Source: SB15 sp964639245 (GTDB lineage: Bacteria > Chloroflexota > Anaerolineae > Aggregatilineales > J027). From it: a stretch of 64,000 bases of DNA. A model generated the notes under the pieces. It was not told the origin of the DNA, did no database searches, and worked only from the letters and a program-made list of their open reading frames with translations. Shown one piece after another: positions 7,699 to 16,160 of the stretch. The stretch covers positions 60,175-124,174 of the forward strand of contig CAZXCU010000016.1 in assembly GCA_964639245.1 (NCBI GenBank). Reading direction: 5' to 3'. The stretch's first letter is position 1, and each line of letters starts with the position of its first letter. Made by a program: the position numbers and the translations under genes.

Positions 7699-8376
7699 CT
7701 AGGGCTGTTCGGATTGAAAATTCTGACCAAGTAAAACGGTAATTTCATTTTTGCCCCAGATTTCAACACTCCCATCAGGGGAAAGTGCCAGCGCCGCGCC
7801 CTGACCCAAACCAAGCGCATACGCATTGGGGATAACATTTTGTAACCAATCCTTAACCTGTGGAGTACGTTCTGCTGTGTAGTAGGGGACAACCAGCGCA
7901 TTTTCTAGCCAGCCTAAGCCCTGTTGCAGCCCTGTACCGCGTAGATTCATCCATGAAGCAAGGAATGCTGCACCGTTGCCCTGACCGTAGATGGTTGCAC
8001 CATTGGCAAACGCATCTTCCATCCCTTTGACGACTGCCCCATGCAGATTGTTATGCAGGTGAGTCAGGCGCTGCCCGTCCCCGATGACAATGATGCCCGC
8101 TTCTTTCAATTGGTCATAAATGGTATTGTCACTTTCGCCGGCAATATCCACCAGATACCCTGTCCGGCTGCCCAATTCATCTAAATAGTCGAGGTATAAA
8201 TCGGCAGTATCGGCATCTCCCGCCGCCCATAGATACGCAAGGGGGCTATGAGAAATGGTACGACTGATGATCGCAGTATCGATATCCAGCGTATCGTTAT
8301 TCTTGAAATTTCCCCCGCCAGAAAGTACCACCCATCCAGCACCTTCTCGCCATTGGAAAACCGAAGATTGAGGCAT
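7699..8376 (-). CDS. Peptidase S51/cyanophycinase-like protein, probably inactive
   Basis: 225 aa. It has the fold markers of the S51 (dipeptidase E/cyanophycinase) family: WVVLSGGG at the N-terminus, a Rossmann-like core with IIVIGDGQRLTHL, and an elbow strand ATIYGQGNGAAFLAS. In active S51 enzymes the elbow reads G-x-S-A-G-A with the catalytic Ser; here the aligned stretch is GQGNGAA, with Gly at the Ser position. I infer loss of peptidase activity, or a different chemistry. It starts 2 nt after the stop of the GGCT-like gene. No cyanophycin synthetase is in the window. Confidence 0.6.
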   Translation of the reverse strand: MPQSSVFQWREGAGWVVLSGGGNFKNNDTLDIDTAIISRTISHSPLAYLWAAGDADTADLYLDYLDELGSRTGYLVDIAGESDNTIYDQLKEAGIIVIGDGQRLTHLHNNLHGAVVKGMEDAFANGATIYGQGNGAAFLASWMNLRGTGLQQGLGWLENALVVPYYTAERTPQVKDWLQNVIPNAYALGLGQGAALALSPDGSVEIWGKNEITVLLGQNFQSEQP

Positions 8377-8378
8377 CG

Positions 8379-8897
8379 TTACTCACACAGTGCTAATCTG
8401 AACCCTCTGCGTTTACTCAGCCGTGCTTCGCAATATTGCGCCCAATCCCCACTTTCCACCAACGGATATTCGGAGTTGGTGAAATGCGGATTGCCCATGT
8501 ATACCCACGCTTCCACCGTGCGCGGTTCGGGGTCTAACACGGTCACGCTGCGAATGACCCGCCAATACAGGCTAAATTCCGGGAAATTCGGGTCGTAATC
8601 CTCATAACGGTCAAGCTGTTCCAAGAGATGGTCGTAATGCCGTTCATGGGGATACACTAAATCGCCGTAAACGCTTGGATTGATTATATCACTGGGATTC
8701 AAATGTGGGGGAAGATTGTCCAAAGACAGCATCATCGGGTAACTCACCAGCGAGACTAAACACACCCCATCCAGCCGCGCTTTGTATTCGGCAGAGGTTT
8801 TGCCGCGCAGCAGATAATATTTAGGTTGTCCGGGGCGAAGTGTCCCATACACAAAAAGCGGGGTACATTCACATTCTTCATCATCACTTGAACACAT
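8379..8897 (-). CDS. Gamma-glutamylcyclotransferase-like (AIG2/GGCT) protein
   Basis: 172 aa. The family signature is at the start: PLFVYGTLRPGQ, then a YPMMLSL strand, VYGDLVY and a DRYEDYDP segment with the acidic residue typical of the active site, ending AWVYMGNP. GGCT enzymes release 5-oxoproline from gamma-glutamyl peptides or amines; the exact substrate cannot be read. The N-terminus is Cys/Asp/Glu-rich. It overlaps the M20 gene end by 14 bp and is followed 2 nt later by the S51-like gene, so these three are probably one operon for peptide or amide breakdown. Confidence 0.8.
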   Translation of the reverse strand: MCSSDDEECECTPLFVYGTLRPGQPKYYLLRGKTSAEYKARLDGVCLVSLVSYPMMLSLDNLPPHLNPSDIINPSVYGDLVYPHERHYDHLLEQLDRYEDYDPNFPEFSLYWRVIRSVTVLDPEPRTVEAWVYMGNPHFTNSEYPLVESGDWAQYCEARLSKRRGFRLALCE

Positions 8898-10059
8898 AAT
8901 CCGACACGGCTCCTGCTAGTAAAGTTGCTGCTATGACCATCGATTGCTCATCAATATCAAAACGCGGGTGATGGTGGGGATAATTCAAACCGCGTTCGGC
9001 ATTGGCTGAGCCAACAAAAAAATAAACTCCCGGTACCCGTTCCAAAATCAGTGCCATATCTTCCGAAGCCATGCTGGTTACATCGTCTCGATAGATCAAA
9101 TCCGGCGCAATTTCCCGAAAACCGACTCGCAAACGCTCCGTTATCTGTACATCATTGGTCACAGGGGTAGTCAGCGCTTGCACCGTGATTTCGGCATGGC
9201 AGCCCATTGCAGCAGCCACGCCCTGCACCAATGTTTCAAAACGGGCAACAATCATTTCCCGTACCACTTTACTGAATGTGCGAATTGTTCCGTAAAGGGT
9301 CACACTGTCAGGAATGACATTAAACGCATCGCCTGTATCCATGCGTGTCACCGATACCACCGCCACTTCTTTTGGCGGGACATTCCGACTCACAATGGAC
9401 TGAACCGCCGTGATCAGATGGGCGGCTGCCAGAAGCGGGTCGCTTGTCTGGTCTGGCATGGCAGCGTGACCGCCCCGCCCGATGAGCTTGACGGTGAACA
9501 TATCTGCCCCCGCCATCATGGCACCAGTTACCAGCGAAACTTCGCCCACAGGCATTTCATTCCACAGGTGCAGCCCTAACGCCACCTCCGCCGATGGGTT
9601 GTCTAATACCCCATCTGCAATCATAGCGTTTGCCCCTGCTGCGATTTCTTCGGCGGGTTGGAAAATGAATTTGACCCGCCCGTGCAGATGGTCGCGTTCC
9701 TGCTGCAAGATTTTGGCAACGGTCAAACCAATGGTGACATGCCCATCATGTCCGCAAGCGTGCATCCGATTTTCTATTTTGGAAACGTACTCGGTCGGGT
9801 TGGCTTCCGTTATAGGCAGCGCATCCATATCGCACCGCACTAACACCGTCGGGCCATCATGGTTGCCCTCCAAAATCCCGACCACGCCCGTTTTGCCTAC
9901 ACCGGTCTGCACTTCCAGACCCAGTTCGGTCAAATGCTGAGCGATGATGCCTGCGGTACGTCTCTCCTCGAACGCGATTTCAGGAAAACGGTGAAAATCG
10001 CGCCGAAGGGCGAGCATTTCGGGATAAAGTGCTTGGATTTGAGAACGGAAGTTTTTCAC
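8884..10059 (-). CDS. M20 amidohydrolase (N-acyl amino acid/hippurate hydrolase type)
   Basis: 391 aa from a GTG at 10057-10059, chosen because TTGGAGG lies a few nt upstream; the longer frame adds residues unlike the family. Motifs: LRRDFHRFPE at the N-terminus, VRCDMDALPI, MHACGHDGH (metal ligands), FQPAEEI, and a C-terminal YPHHHPRFDID. This is the IAA-amino acid hydrolase/hippuricase branch of M20, cytosolic, hydrolysing N-acyl amino acids with two divalent metals. It heads a three-gene overlapping unit with the GGCT-like and S51-like genes. Confidence 0.88.
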   Translation of the reverse strand: MKNFRSQIQALYPEMLALRRDFHRFPEIAFEERRTAGIIAQHLTELGLEVQTGVGKTGVVGILEGNHDGPTVLVRCDMDALPITEANPTEYVSKIENRMHACGHDGHVTIGLTVAKILQQERDHLHGRVKFIFQPAEEIAAGANAMIADGVLDNPSAEVALGLHLWNEMPVGEVSLVTGAMMAGADMFTVKLIGRGGHAAMPDQTSDPLLAAAHLITAVQSIVSRNVPPKEVAVVSVTRMDTGDAFNVIPDSVTLYGTIRTFSKVVREMIVARFETLVQGVAAAMGCHAEITVQALTTPVTNDVQITERLRVGFREIAPDLIYRDDVTSMASEDMALILERVPGVYFFVGSANAERGLNYPHHHPRFDIDEQSMVIAATLLAGAVSDYVFK

Positions 10060-10077
10060 CCTAGCCTCCAAGAGTAT

Positions 10078-10104
10078 AGAAAAATAGAGGGCGCGTTGCC
10101 CTCT
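10078..10104 (-). terminator. Intrinsic terminator after the PIG-L deacetylase gene
   Basis: On the minus strand AGAGGGC pairs with GCCCTCT (10086-10104, 5-nt loop) and is followed by ATTTTTC. It separates the PSP1/PIG-L unit from the M20 gene, whose ribosome site starts just after it. Confidence 0.75.
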
Positions 10105-10138
10105 CAATTGTTTGTACTAAATGCACAAATTTTGAATG

Positions 10139-10876
10139 TTAGTTTAGTTGGATTAGCCGAAAGTATTCGACAAAACGCGGCTGCGCTGGGTCGGTGGTCA
10201 AGTCCGCATCAAAACGGTCTGCCATGCGCTTTTCAAATTTTTCTGGGTCGCCTACCTGACTCCGATGTTCCTTCAGCGCGTCAACCTGCACCACCCGATA
10301 GTCGGTTGTTTCTACCCGATAATTGGCAGCAGGCGAAAGCGCCATGTACAGCCATTTGACAATGTGTGGAGCCAGCAGTTCATCGCGGTAAATTTCCACA
10401 AAATTTAAATGATCCCGTGCTGCCGGATACACCGCCGCTTGGACGGCCTCCGCGACTGTCCAATGGTCGGGATGATTAATGCGATTGTTGGCGCGATACC
10501 GTAGGAGCGGATCACTGCTCATGACGGCATCCGGGCGTTTTAAGCGGATCATCCGTACAATTGCCCGTCGCAATTCCAACGAATTGGTCAGTTCGCCATC
10601 CCGCATCCGCTGAAAAATGACCTGCTGGATGCCTAGTTTTTTTGCGGCCTGTTGCGCCTCCGATTCCCGAATTGCGGCAACTTGCTTTCCATCTAAGGAG
10701 GTTAAATCGCCGCTGCCTTTGTCCCCACTGGTAATGAGCATGAGCGTCAGGCGACATCCTTGAGCAGCCCATTTTGCCAGTGTTCCTCCCGCAAAAAATT
10801 CCGCATCGTCAGGGTGTGCCAGCACGATTAAACAGTGTTCCGGGGTGGGGATATCCTTGAGATAGGCTTCAGTCAT
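10139..10876 (-). CDS. PIG-L/LmbE family N-deacetylase
   Basis: 245 aa. The LmbE/PIG-L zinc site is clear: LAHPDDAEFFAGGTLA at residues ~18-33, and the distal His in NHPDHWTVAEAV. ITSGDKGSGD is the usual third motif. Family members deacetylate N-acetylglucosaminyl groups, as in mycothiol, bacillithiol and GPI precursors; the substrate here is not determined. It is cytosolic. The start overlaps the stop of the PSP1 gene by 4 nt (ATGA), so the two are translationally coupled, and an intrinsic terminator follows. Confidence 0.88.
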   Translation of the reverse strand: MTEAYLKDIPTPEHCLIVLAHPDDAEFFAGGTLAKWAAQGCRLTLMLITSGDKGSGDLTSLDGKQVAAIRESEAQQAAKKLGIQQVIFQRMRDGELTNSLELRRAIVRMIRLKRPDAVMSSDPLLRYRANNRINHPDHWTVAEAVQAAVYPAARDHLNFVEIYRDELLAPHIVKWLYMALSPAANYRVETTDYRVVQVDALKEHRSQVGDPEKFEKRMADRFDADLTTDPAQPRFVEYFRLIQLN

Positions 10877-12015
10877 GCTCCCCCATCCTCCCCTGAGGAC
10901 TGCTGATTTTTATTTTTACCGCCCCGCCGTTTGTTGTTAAAGCGTCTGCGCCGTTTGGATTTAGCAGGTTTTTCAGCAGCCACAGGCGGTGTAACATCCA
11001 GAATTTCGTCGTCAGAATCGTCCATGTCCCCTAGCTCAATTTCCCGATCTGCCATCGCCAGAATGTCATCCACTGAGGTTTGACTTTTAGGACGTTTTGC
11101 TCCGCAGTCGCACCCACCGCCCTCATTTTTGGAGCAGGGAGAAGCCGCCGCCTCTTTGAGTGCTTCATATTCACTTAAGGGGATGATCTCTTCGCGGGTT
11201 ACGATATGGCGCGTCTCATCCACCAGCACTGTCACCGAGTCAAGCATCGGATGAACCTCAATTACTTTGCCTTCGCCGTGCGGTGTACCAACGCGCTTGC
11301 GTATTTTGGGCAATTGTTTTCGTGCTTCAACGTACTGCTCATATTCATAAATCAAACAACAGCGCAATCGCCCACACATGCCCGTAATTTCGGATGGATT
11401 GAGGGAAATCCCCTGCGCTTTCGCCATGTTAATCGAAATCGAGCTAAATTCGGTTAAAAAAGTGCTGCAACAACGCGGAATCCCGCACGCGCCGAACCCG
11501 GCTTGAATTTTGGCAACTTCCCGCGCCCCGATTTGGCGCAGTTCCACCCGCATGTGAAAGTGTTTTTGCAAAGCCGAACGCAGACGGTGGGTGTTGACGC
11601 GCACATCTTCTTCGGTGGTGAACATCACCATCAATAAACTACCATTGTAGTTGTATTCAGCAGCAACAAATTTTGCTTCGCTGTATCCGCCAATTTGTTT
11701 GGCTTTTTCGCGGCACTCAATCAGCGTCGAAAGTTCTTTTTCTTGCCACTGCTGCTGACTGAGCAAATCGGCGGGTGTAGCGGGTCGGAGAATCTGGTAG
11801 ACCTCTTCTCGAAGTTCACTGCGGGGGACAAATCCTTTAATTTCCCCCATCTGCTCACCCAAACTATGACTTTGCACGATGACTCGATCCCCGATCATCA
11901 AATCTGGGTAGTGGGAGAACTCAAAATTATAGCGCTTGCCAACTTTGGTAAAACTGGCTGTTAAAACGTAGTCTTTGGGATCTACGGTAATTTCGCGTTC
12001 AATAACGACAGTCAT
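10873..12015 (-). CDS. PSP1-domain protein (YaaT/RicT-like)
   Basis: 380 aa from the ATG at 12015, which has AGGAA 9 nt upstream. The PSP1 core holds the Cys-rich signature: FGACGIPRCC, then ITGMCGRLRCCLIYEYEQY and RVGTPHGEGKVIEV. In Bacillus the homologue is part of the Y complex that helps RNase Y mature mRNAs; RNase Y is present here at 41761-43293. The C-terminal 90 residues are a lineage-specific tail with a second Cys cluster (PCSKNEGGGCDCG) and a very basic RNA-binding-like stretch (KSKRRRRFNNKRRGGK). It is coupled to the PIG-L gene. Confidence 0.88.
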   Translation of the reverse strand: MTVVIEREITVDPKDYVLTASFTKVGKRYNFEFSHYPDLMIGDRVIVQSHSLGEQMGEIKGFVPRSELREEVYQILRPATPADLLSQQQWQEKELSTLIECREKAKQIGGYSEAKFVAAEYNYNGSLLMVMFTTEEDVRVNTHRLRSALQKHFHMRVELRQIGAREVAKIQAGFGACGIPRCCSTFLTEFSSISINMAKAQGISLNPSEITGMCGRLRCCLIYEYEQYVEARKQLPKIRKRVGTPHGEGKVIEVHPMLDSVTVLVDETRHIVTREEIIPLSEYEALKEAAASPCSKNEGGGCDCGAKRPKSQTSVDDILAMADREIELGDMDDSDDEILDVTPPVAAEKPAKSKRRRRFNNKRRGGKNKNQQSSGEDGGA

Positions 12016-12109
12016 AACGATATTTCCTGTGGCTAAACAGGGCAAAAATCCACCCTGATAATTTCATGATGATAACATGACTCTCGTTTGAATTGACAAG
12101 CGGTTTTGT

Positions 12110-13828
12110 TTATGCGCCGGGATGAAAGTCGGTTAGATTCGACCCCCCGATAAATTCCCGCAAAATTGAATTGCTGGGGACACTTTCGGCAGTTGCGGGA
12201 CGTACCCATGTCAAAAATGATAATAAGCGGTTGGCTTCAATCCATTGAGGATGGTCACGGCTTACCCGCAGTAAATGCGGTTCGGCTAACGGACGCATCA
12301 CCGCCAATTCGTAGGCCAGCGAACCATTGAACATGACATCGGCGCGTTCTTGAAAAGGAAAAATGTTGCGTTGTTCGCCCCGCCGCACGCTGGGCCAGCG
12401 TTCTAAGGTATCTGCCGCTGCCCATCCCCGATGCACCGCATCGCGCATCACCCGCCTTAACAAGCGTACATCCGTTGTTGAAATACGGTTGTGCGGGTCA
12501 ATATTTAACTGCGTGAGGGCAGACGCATAAATTTTATAGGTTTGGTTGTCGTCCAGTGTGGTGGTCAGGGCGGGGTTTAAGCCGTGAATCCCTTCCATCA
12601 CGATGATGTGTTCGGGTGAAAGCCTGACCCGCCGATGAGGAACACTTTTCCCCGCGATAAAATCGAAACGCGGCAGTTCAACCTCCTCGCCTGCCACTAA
12701 AGCGGGTAAGTGTCGGTGCAAAAGTTCAAGGTCAATGGCTTCCAGCGCTTCAAAATCATAATCGCCATTTTCGTCACGCGGGGTGCGCTCACGGTCAACA
12801 AAATAATTGTCGAGTTCTAGGGTAAATGGTTTCAGGCCGTAAGTCATAATCTGTACCGCCAGCCGTTTGGAAAAAGTCGTTTTTCCAGAGGAGGACGGCC
12901 CTGAAATCAAAATGACCCGTGTGCCTTGTGTCGCACGGCGCTCGGCAATTTCCTTGCCAATTTCAGCAATCCGCCGTTCGTGGAGCGCTTCTGTCACCAG
13001 AATAATTTCGCTCAACCGTCCCTGTTGGTTGGCTTCGTTAAGCTGCCCAATATCGCGTAGATCAAGCAGTTTGAGCCACGCCGAGGTTTGGCGCAGCACT
13101 TCGTCCATTTTGCCCAGTTTTAAAAATGGCATCGCCGCGTTGGGGTTGTGGCGGTCTGGATGGCGTAGGGCGAATCCACCGGGAATATTTTCTAGTTTAA
13201 ATTCGTACAAATAGCCCGTGGAAGGAGTCATATACCCGAAAAAATAATCCGCGTACCCGTCCAGCGTATAAATCCGCATGTTGTCATTGGAACGCGCTTC
13301 TAACAATTTCACCTTATAGAGATCACCTTGGCGGGTAAAAAATTCCTTCGCCTCCTCAATCGTCATGATGGTGCGCGTGATGGGCAAATCTGCCGCAATC
13401 ATTTCGCGCATCCGATGGTCAATGCAGGTTAATTGTTCGGGGGTGAGTTCTTCCCCATCTTCCACATGGCAAAAAAGGGCGCTGTAGGGCAGGGCATGGT
13501 CAATGGCTAATTTTAAATCTGGGAAGCATTGACGGGCGGCAGCAATCATCACAAACGACAGGGTGCGGCGGTAAATCCGTATCCCATCATGGTCTGCCAC
13601 GGTTACCGGGATAATTTCGACATCGGTTTTAACAGGCCAGACTAGCTCGCGTAGGCGGTTATTCACCCTCGCCGCCACGGTCATCTGGTGGAGGGGGGTA
13701 TGGGTTTCTAATTCGGCTTGTTTGACGAAGGCGGCAAGGGGGGTGCCGATTTCACCCTGATAAACGCGCCCATCAGGAAAGGTAACTTGTACAGTGGTGC
13801 GTGGTTGACTGCGTGTAATGGTAGACAA
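12110..13828 (-). CDS. Nucleoside kinase with TGS and ThrRS-like N-terminal domains
   Basis: 572 aa from the TTG at 13828, which has AAAAGGG 7 nt upstream. The TTG at 13867 lies 10 nt from the tRNA-Arg 3' end and has no ribosome site. Residues ~10-70 form a TGS domain (VTFPDGRVYQGEIGTPL). Residues ~75-230 resemble the second additional domain of threonyl-tRNA synthetase. The C-terminal half is a uridine-kinase/phosphoribulokinase P-loop domain: LISGPSSSGKTTFSKRLA, LDNYFVDRERTP, and IIVMEGIHGLNP. Such fusions are annotated as nucleoside or uridine kinases in anaerobes; the true substrate is unproven. Confidence 0.85.
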   Translation of the reverse strand: MSTITRSQPRTTVQVTFPDGRVYQGEIGTPLAAFVKQAELETHTPLHQMTVAARVNNRLRELVWPVKTDVEIIPVTVADHDGIRIYRRTLSFVMIAAARQCFPDLKLAIDHALPYSALFCHVEDGEELTPEQLTCIDHRMREMIAADLPITRTIMTIEEAKEFFTRQGDLYKVKLLEARSNDNMRIYTLDGYADYFFGYMTPSTGYLYEFKLENIPGGFALRHPDRHNPNAAMPFLKLGKMDEVLRQTSAWLKLLDLRDIGQLNEANQQGRLSEIILVTEALHERRIAEIGKEIAERRATQGTRVILISGPSSSGKTTFSKRLAVQIMTYGLKPFTLELDNYFVDRERTPRDENGDYDFEALEAIDLELLHRHLPALVAGEEVELPRFDFIAGKSVPHRRVRLSPEHIIVMEGIHGLNPALTTTLDDNQTYKIYASALTQLNIDPHNRISTTDVRLLRRVMRDAVHRGWAAADTLERWPSVRRGEQRNIFPFQERADVMFNGSLAYELAVMRPLAEPHLLRVSRDHPQWIEANRLLSFLTWVRPATAESVPSNSILREFIGGSNLTDFHPGA

Positions 13829-13876
13829 TCCGCTGCCCTTTTGATGTGCCGAAGTATCAACAGTCAAGTTGAGGAG

Positions 13877-13949
13877 CGCCCCAAGAGAGATTCGAACTCC
13901 CGACCTGCGGTTTAGAAGACCGTTGCTCTATCCCCTGAGCTATTGGGGC
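13877..13949 (-). tRNA. tRNA-Arg (anticodon TCT)
   Basis: On the minus strand the 7-bp acceptor GCCCCAA/TTGGGGC closes a cloverleaf. The D arm is GCTC/GAGC. The anticodon loop CTTCTAA has a 4-bp stem plus one A-C mismatch at its base. The T arm is GGGAG/CTCTC around TTCGAAT. The anticodon TCT reads AGA/AGG Arg codons. The discriminator is G and CCA is not encoded. Confidence 0.93.
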
Positions 13950-13960
13950 TTAACAGTTTG

Positions 13961-13990
13961 ATTGTAGAGAGGAACAGCTTACCCCGTCAA
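13961..13990 (-). promoter_or_regulatory. Sigma-70-type promoter of tRNA-Arg
   Basis: Minus-strand TTGACG (13985-13990), 18-nt spacer, TACAAT (13961-13966), ending 12 nt upstream of the tRNA 5' end. Confidence 0.7.
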
Positions 13991-13993
13991 TAG

Positions 13994-14413
13994 TTAATCA
14001 GTGACAGGACGAATCCCTTTGTAGACCCGCCCGCCCGCAATGGTTTTCAGAATCATCTGGGGGTGGCGTTTTAATTCTTCGCCCATTTCTGCCGGGGTGA
14101 GGGGTGTATTGCCGTTTGCTAAAAACAAACGAAAAATCGTATCCACCAGTGAAGTCTGCCCGGTGATGAAATCTGGGCTTTCTGCGGCGGTTTGTAATTC
14201 CCGTTGAAGGGCATCAATCCGCCGAACTTCGCCTGTTTCGGGGTCAACCCAATCTACCTCATCGGATTCTTGCATCTTTTGGAGGGCTTCTTGCCGTTCA
14301 AGGGGCAAATGGCTCATCAAATAAGCGCGCAAATCGCTGCCTTCGCGCTCCCACCACTGATAATCAATGTGAAAACGGGTATCTAAAGTTGGACGGGTGC
14401 GGTTGCTGCCCAT
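13994..14413 (-). CDS. Conserved hypothetical protein, unknown function
   Basis: 139 aa. No family recognised. The N-terminal half contains YQWWEREGSDLRAYLMSHLP and an acidic helix. The C-terminal half is helical and ends LTPAEMGEELKRHPQMILKTIAGGRVYKGIRPV, which could be a winged-helix-like DNA- or RNA-binding fold; this is only a guess from the helix pattern. GGAAGGA lies 10 nt before the ATG. It lies 15 bp downstream of the 524-aa unknown gene on the same strand, so the two are likely co-expressed. Confidence 0.75.
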   Translation of the reverse strand: MGSNRTRPTLDTRFHIDYQWWEREGSDLRAYLMSHLPLERQEALQKMQESDEVDWVDPETGEVRRIDALQRELQTAAESPDFITGQTSLVDTIFRLFLANGNTPLTPAEMGEELKRHPQMILKTIAGGRVYKGIRPVTD

Positions 14414-14428
14414 ACGTGATTTTCCTTC

Positions 14429-16003
14429 CTACACCAAACGCCAATAAGGGCCGCCTGCATGAACAAAATGGGTGACGAGCCGTGCAAAAATCGGGCCGGG
14501 CGGGCAACGGCGAATTAAATTCACCGCACTGTATAGAGTCACACAATGCACATGACCTTGTGGCGAAAACGCCGCCAGTTCACGGATTAAGTCCGTCATG
14601 ATGGTGGTCAGGTCAAAATTATTTTTTCGCATGTGTTCGCCCACGGCATCAATACTGGCGGTTTCTTCCACACCCATCACCATCAAGGAGTCATAAGCCG
14701 CCCCAATCAACTGCTGGCGGTCTTCAAATTTGAGGCGTTTGTTTTCGGCATAGGCCACTTTGACCCATTCGCTGCGCGGTTTGTAGCCCTCAAAATCAAT
14801 CACCAACCGCCCACTGTCTTCTTCGTTACGAATGGTGATTTGTGCGCCTACTGGCAGTTTGTTTTGCTGGTAAAAATCGCCCAAGCCATACACAAATCCA
14901 TATTCACGCACCACCCAGCCATCAATTTCAGCGTCGTTGTGTTGGGCATCAACAAGGGTCACTTTAATGCGTGGTGCGCGGTGGGCGGTGGGAAAAAGAT
15001 GCTCCACTTTCCATGTTAATGGCAAGGTTCCCATCCGCCAGTGGGGGTAGGTCAGGGTAATGGTGACTTCATCTTCTAAATCATCATCTTCCTCTTCAAA
15101 AAGTTCAGGGTCGGTAAATTCATCATCCATGCTTTTTTGCCATTGCAGCATCTCGCCCTGAATCAGATTTTGCTGGTAGGTGATGGGAGAATAACGAAGT
15201 AAGGCGGGCGGTTCATGGATTTCTTTGGGTTCCATGCTCCGCAAGAACCACAGCACCTGTCCGGCAGGCCCTACTTCGTCAAAGCGGGTATCTTTGGACA
15301 GGCCATAATCCAACGACACGGTTTGTAAAATGGGGTTGGCATCTGTCCCGAAGCCAATCGCATCGGCAATATCTTTGGTCAGCATCGGCCCGCCGTTGCT
15401 CATATCCAGAATCGCTTCGGACAGGTTCAGAAAACCCAGATCCATCTCTAATAAGAGCGATTTTAAGAACCAGCGTTTGGCAATGAACAGCATGTCTTCA
15501 TTTTGTTTCAAGGCATCCACAATGATGGGGGTCAAGATGCGTTTGTGGCGCTGGTAAATTTTGTCGGGGTCGGGTTTAAGATCTTCAATATTGGTCAGTG
15601 TATCGGTGTTCAACTTGTGGTCAACCGACAAGGCACTGGCAAATTCTCGGCGTTTGCCCCCATTAAAATCTACACTAATCACGGTAAAATTTCCATAATC
15701 TGGATTTTGTCCCGCCCGTTGCCCGGTGACTTTGCCCGATTCAAACCCCAAGGCGGGAAAAACAATTTCCTGCCCCACTTGAAAGGTTTGCGAAGGGCGG
15801 TAAATGGTCCCCTGTGCGGAATATTTTTTAATCATCCGCACCTCGCTTTCAATATGGTGGTGAATCAAACGTTTGATGAGGTCGGGTGTCAGGAGAGGGG
15901 TTTCTTCTTCCAGAAAGAGATTATTCAAGAATTCAAGGTCGTTATCAGTGACGGTAAATTCTTCTGTCCAATAGGAGTCGTTAAAAGTTTTGAGTGGATG
16001 CAA
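14429..16003 (-). CDS. Large hypothetical protein, unknown function
   Basis: 524 aa from the TTG at 16003, which has GGAGAGG 5 nt upstream; a TTG at 16039 would add 12 basic residues. No signal peptide or membrane helix. The N-terminal ~160 residues look like a helical head followed by a small beta domain (FQVGQEIVFPALGFESGKV). The middle (~285-300) has a strongly acidic patch (FEEEDDDLEDEV), then a beta-rich domain with WKVEHLFPT and a helical C-terminus. I cannot name a family; the acidic patch and lack of export signal suggest a cytosolic partner protein. It is paired with the 139-aa gene downstream. Confidence 0.75.
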   Translation of the reverse strand: MHPLKTFNDSYWTEEFTVTDNDLEFLNNLFLEEETPLLTPDLIKRLIHHHIESEVRMIKKYSAQGTIYRPSQTFQVGQEIVFPALGFESGKVTGQRAGQNPDYGNFTVISVDFNGGKRREFASALSVDHKLNTDTLTNIEDLKPDPDKIYQRHKRILTPIIVDALKQNEDMLFIAKRWFLKSLLLEMDLGFLNLSEAILDMSNGGPMLTKDIADAIGFGTDANPILQTVSLDYGLSKDTRFDEVGPAGQVLWFLRSMEPKEIHEPPALLRYSPITYQQNLIQGEMLQWQKSMDDEFTDPELFEEEDDDLEDEVTITLTYPHWRMGTLPLTWKVEHLFPTAHRAPRIKVTLVDAQHNDAEIDGWVVREYGFVYGLGDFYQQNKLPVGAQITIRNEEDSGRLVIDFEGYKPRSEWVKVAYAENKRLKFEDRQQLIGAAYDSLMVMGVEETASIDAVGEHMRKNNFDLTTIMTDLIRELAAFSPQGHVHCVTLYSAVNLIRRCPPGPIFARLVTHFVHAGGPYWRLV

Positions 16004-16101
16004 ACGAACCTCTCCAGAACTGCGGATTTTAGCGGGCAACGAGAAATTGTACCAACCAATGCGAAGAAATAATAGGCTAGAAACTTACACGGTCATTTGA
16101 A

Positions 16102-16135
16102 CAAAAAATGGGCAGCCTTTTAACGAGGCTACCCA
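16102..16135 (-). terminator. Intrinsic terminator of the MFS exporter operon
   Basis: Minus strand: GGGTAGCCT / AGGCTGCCC (16111-16135; one mismatch, 7-nt loop) followed by ATTTTTTG. Confidence 0.8.
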
Positions 16136-16160
16136 CCACAAAATAGGGGAAAAGCGAGTG

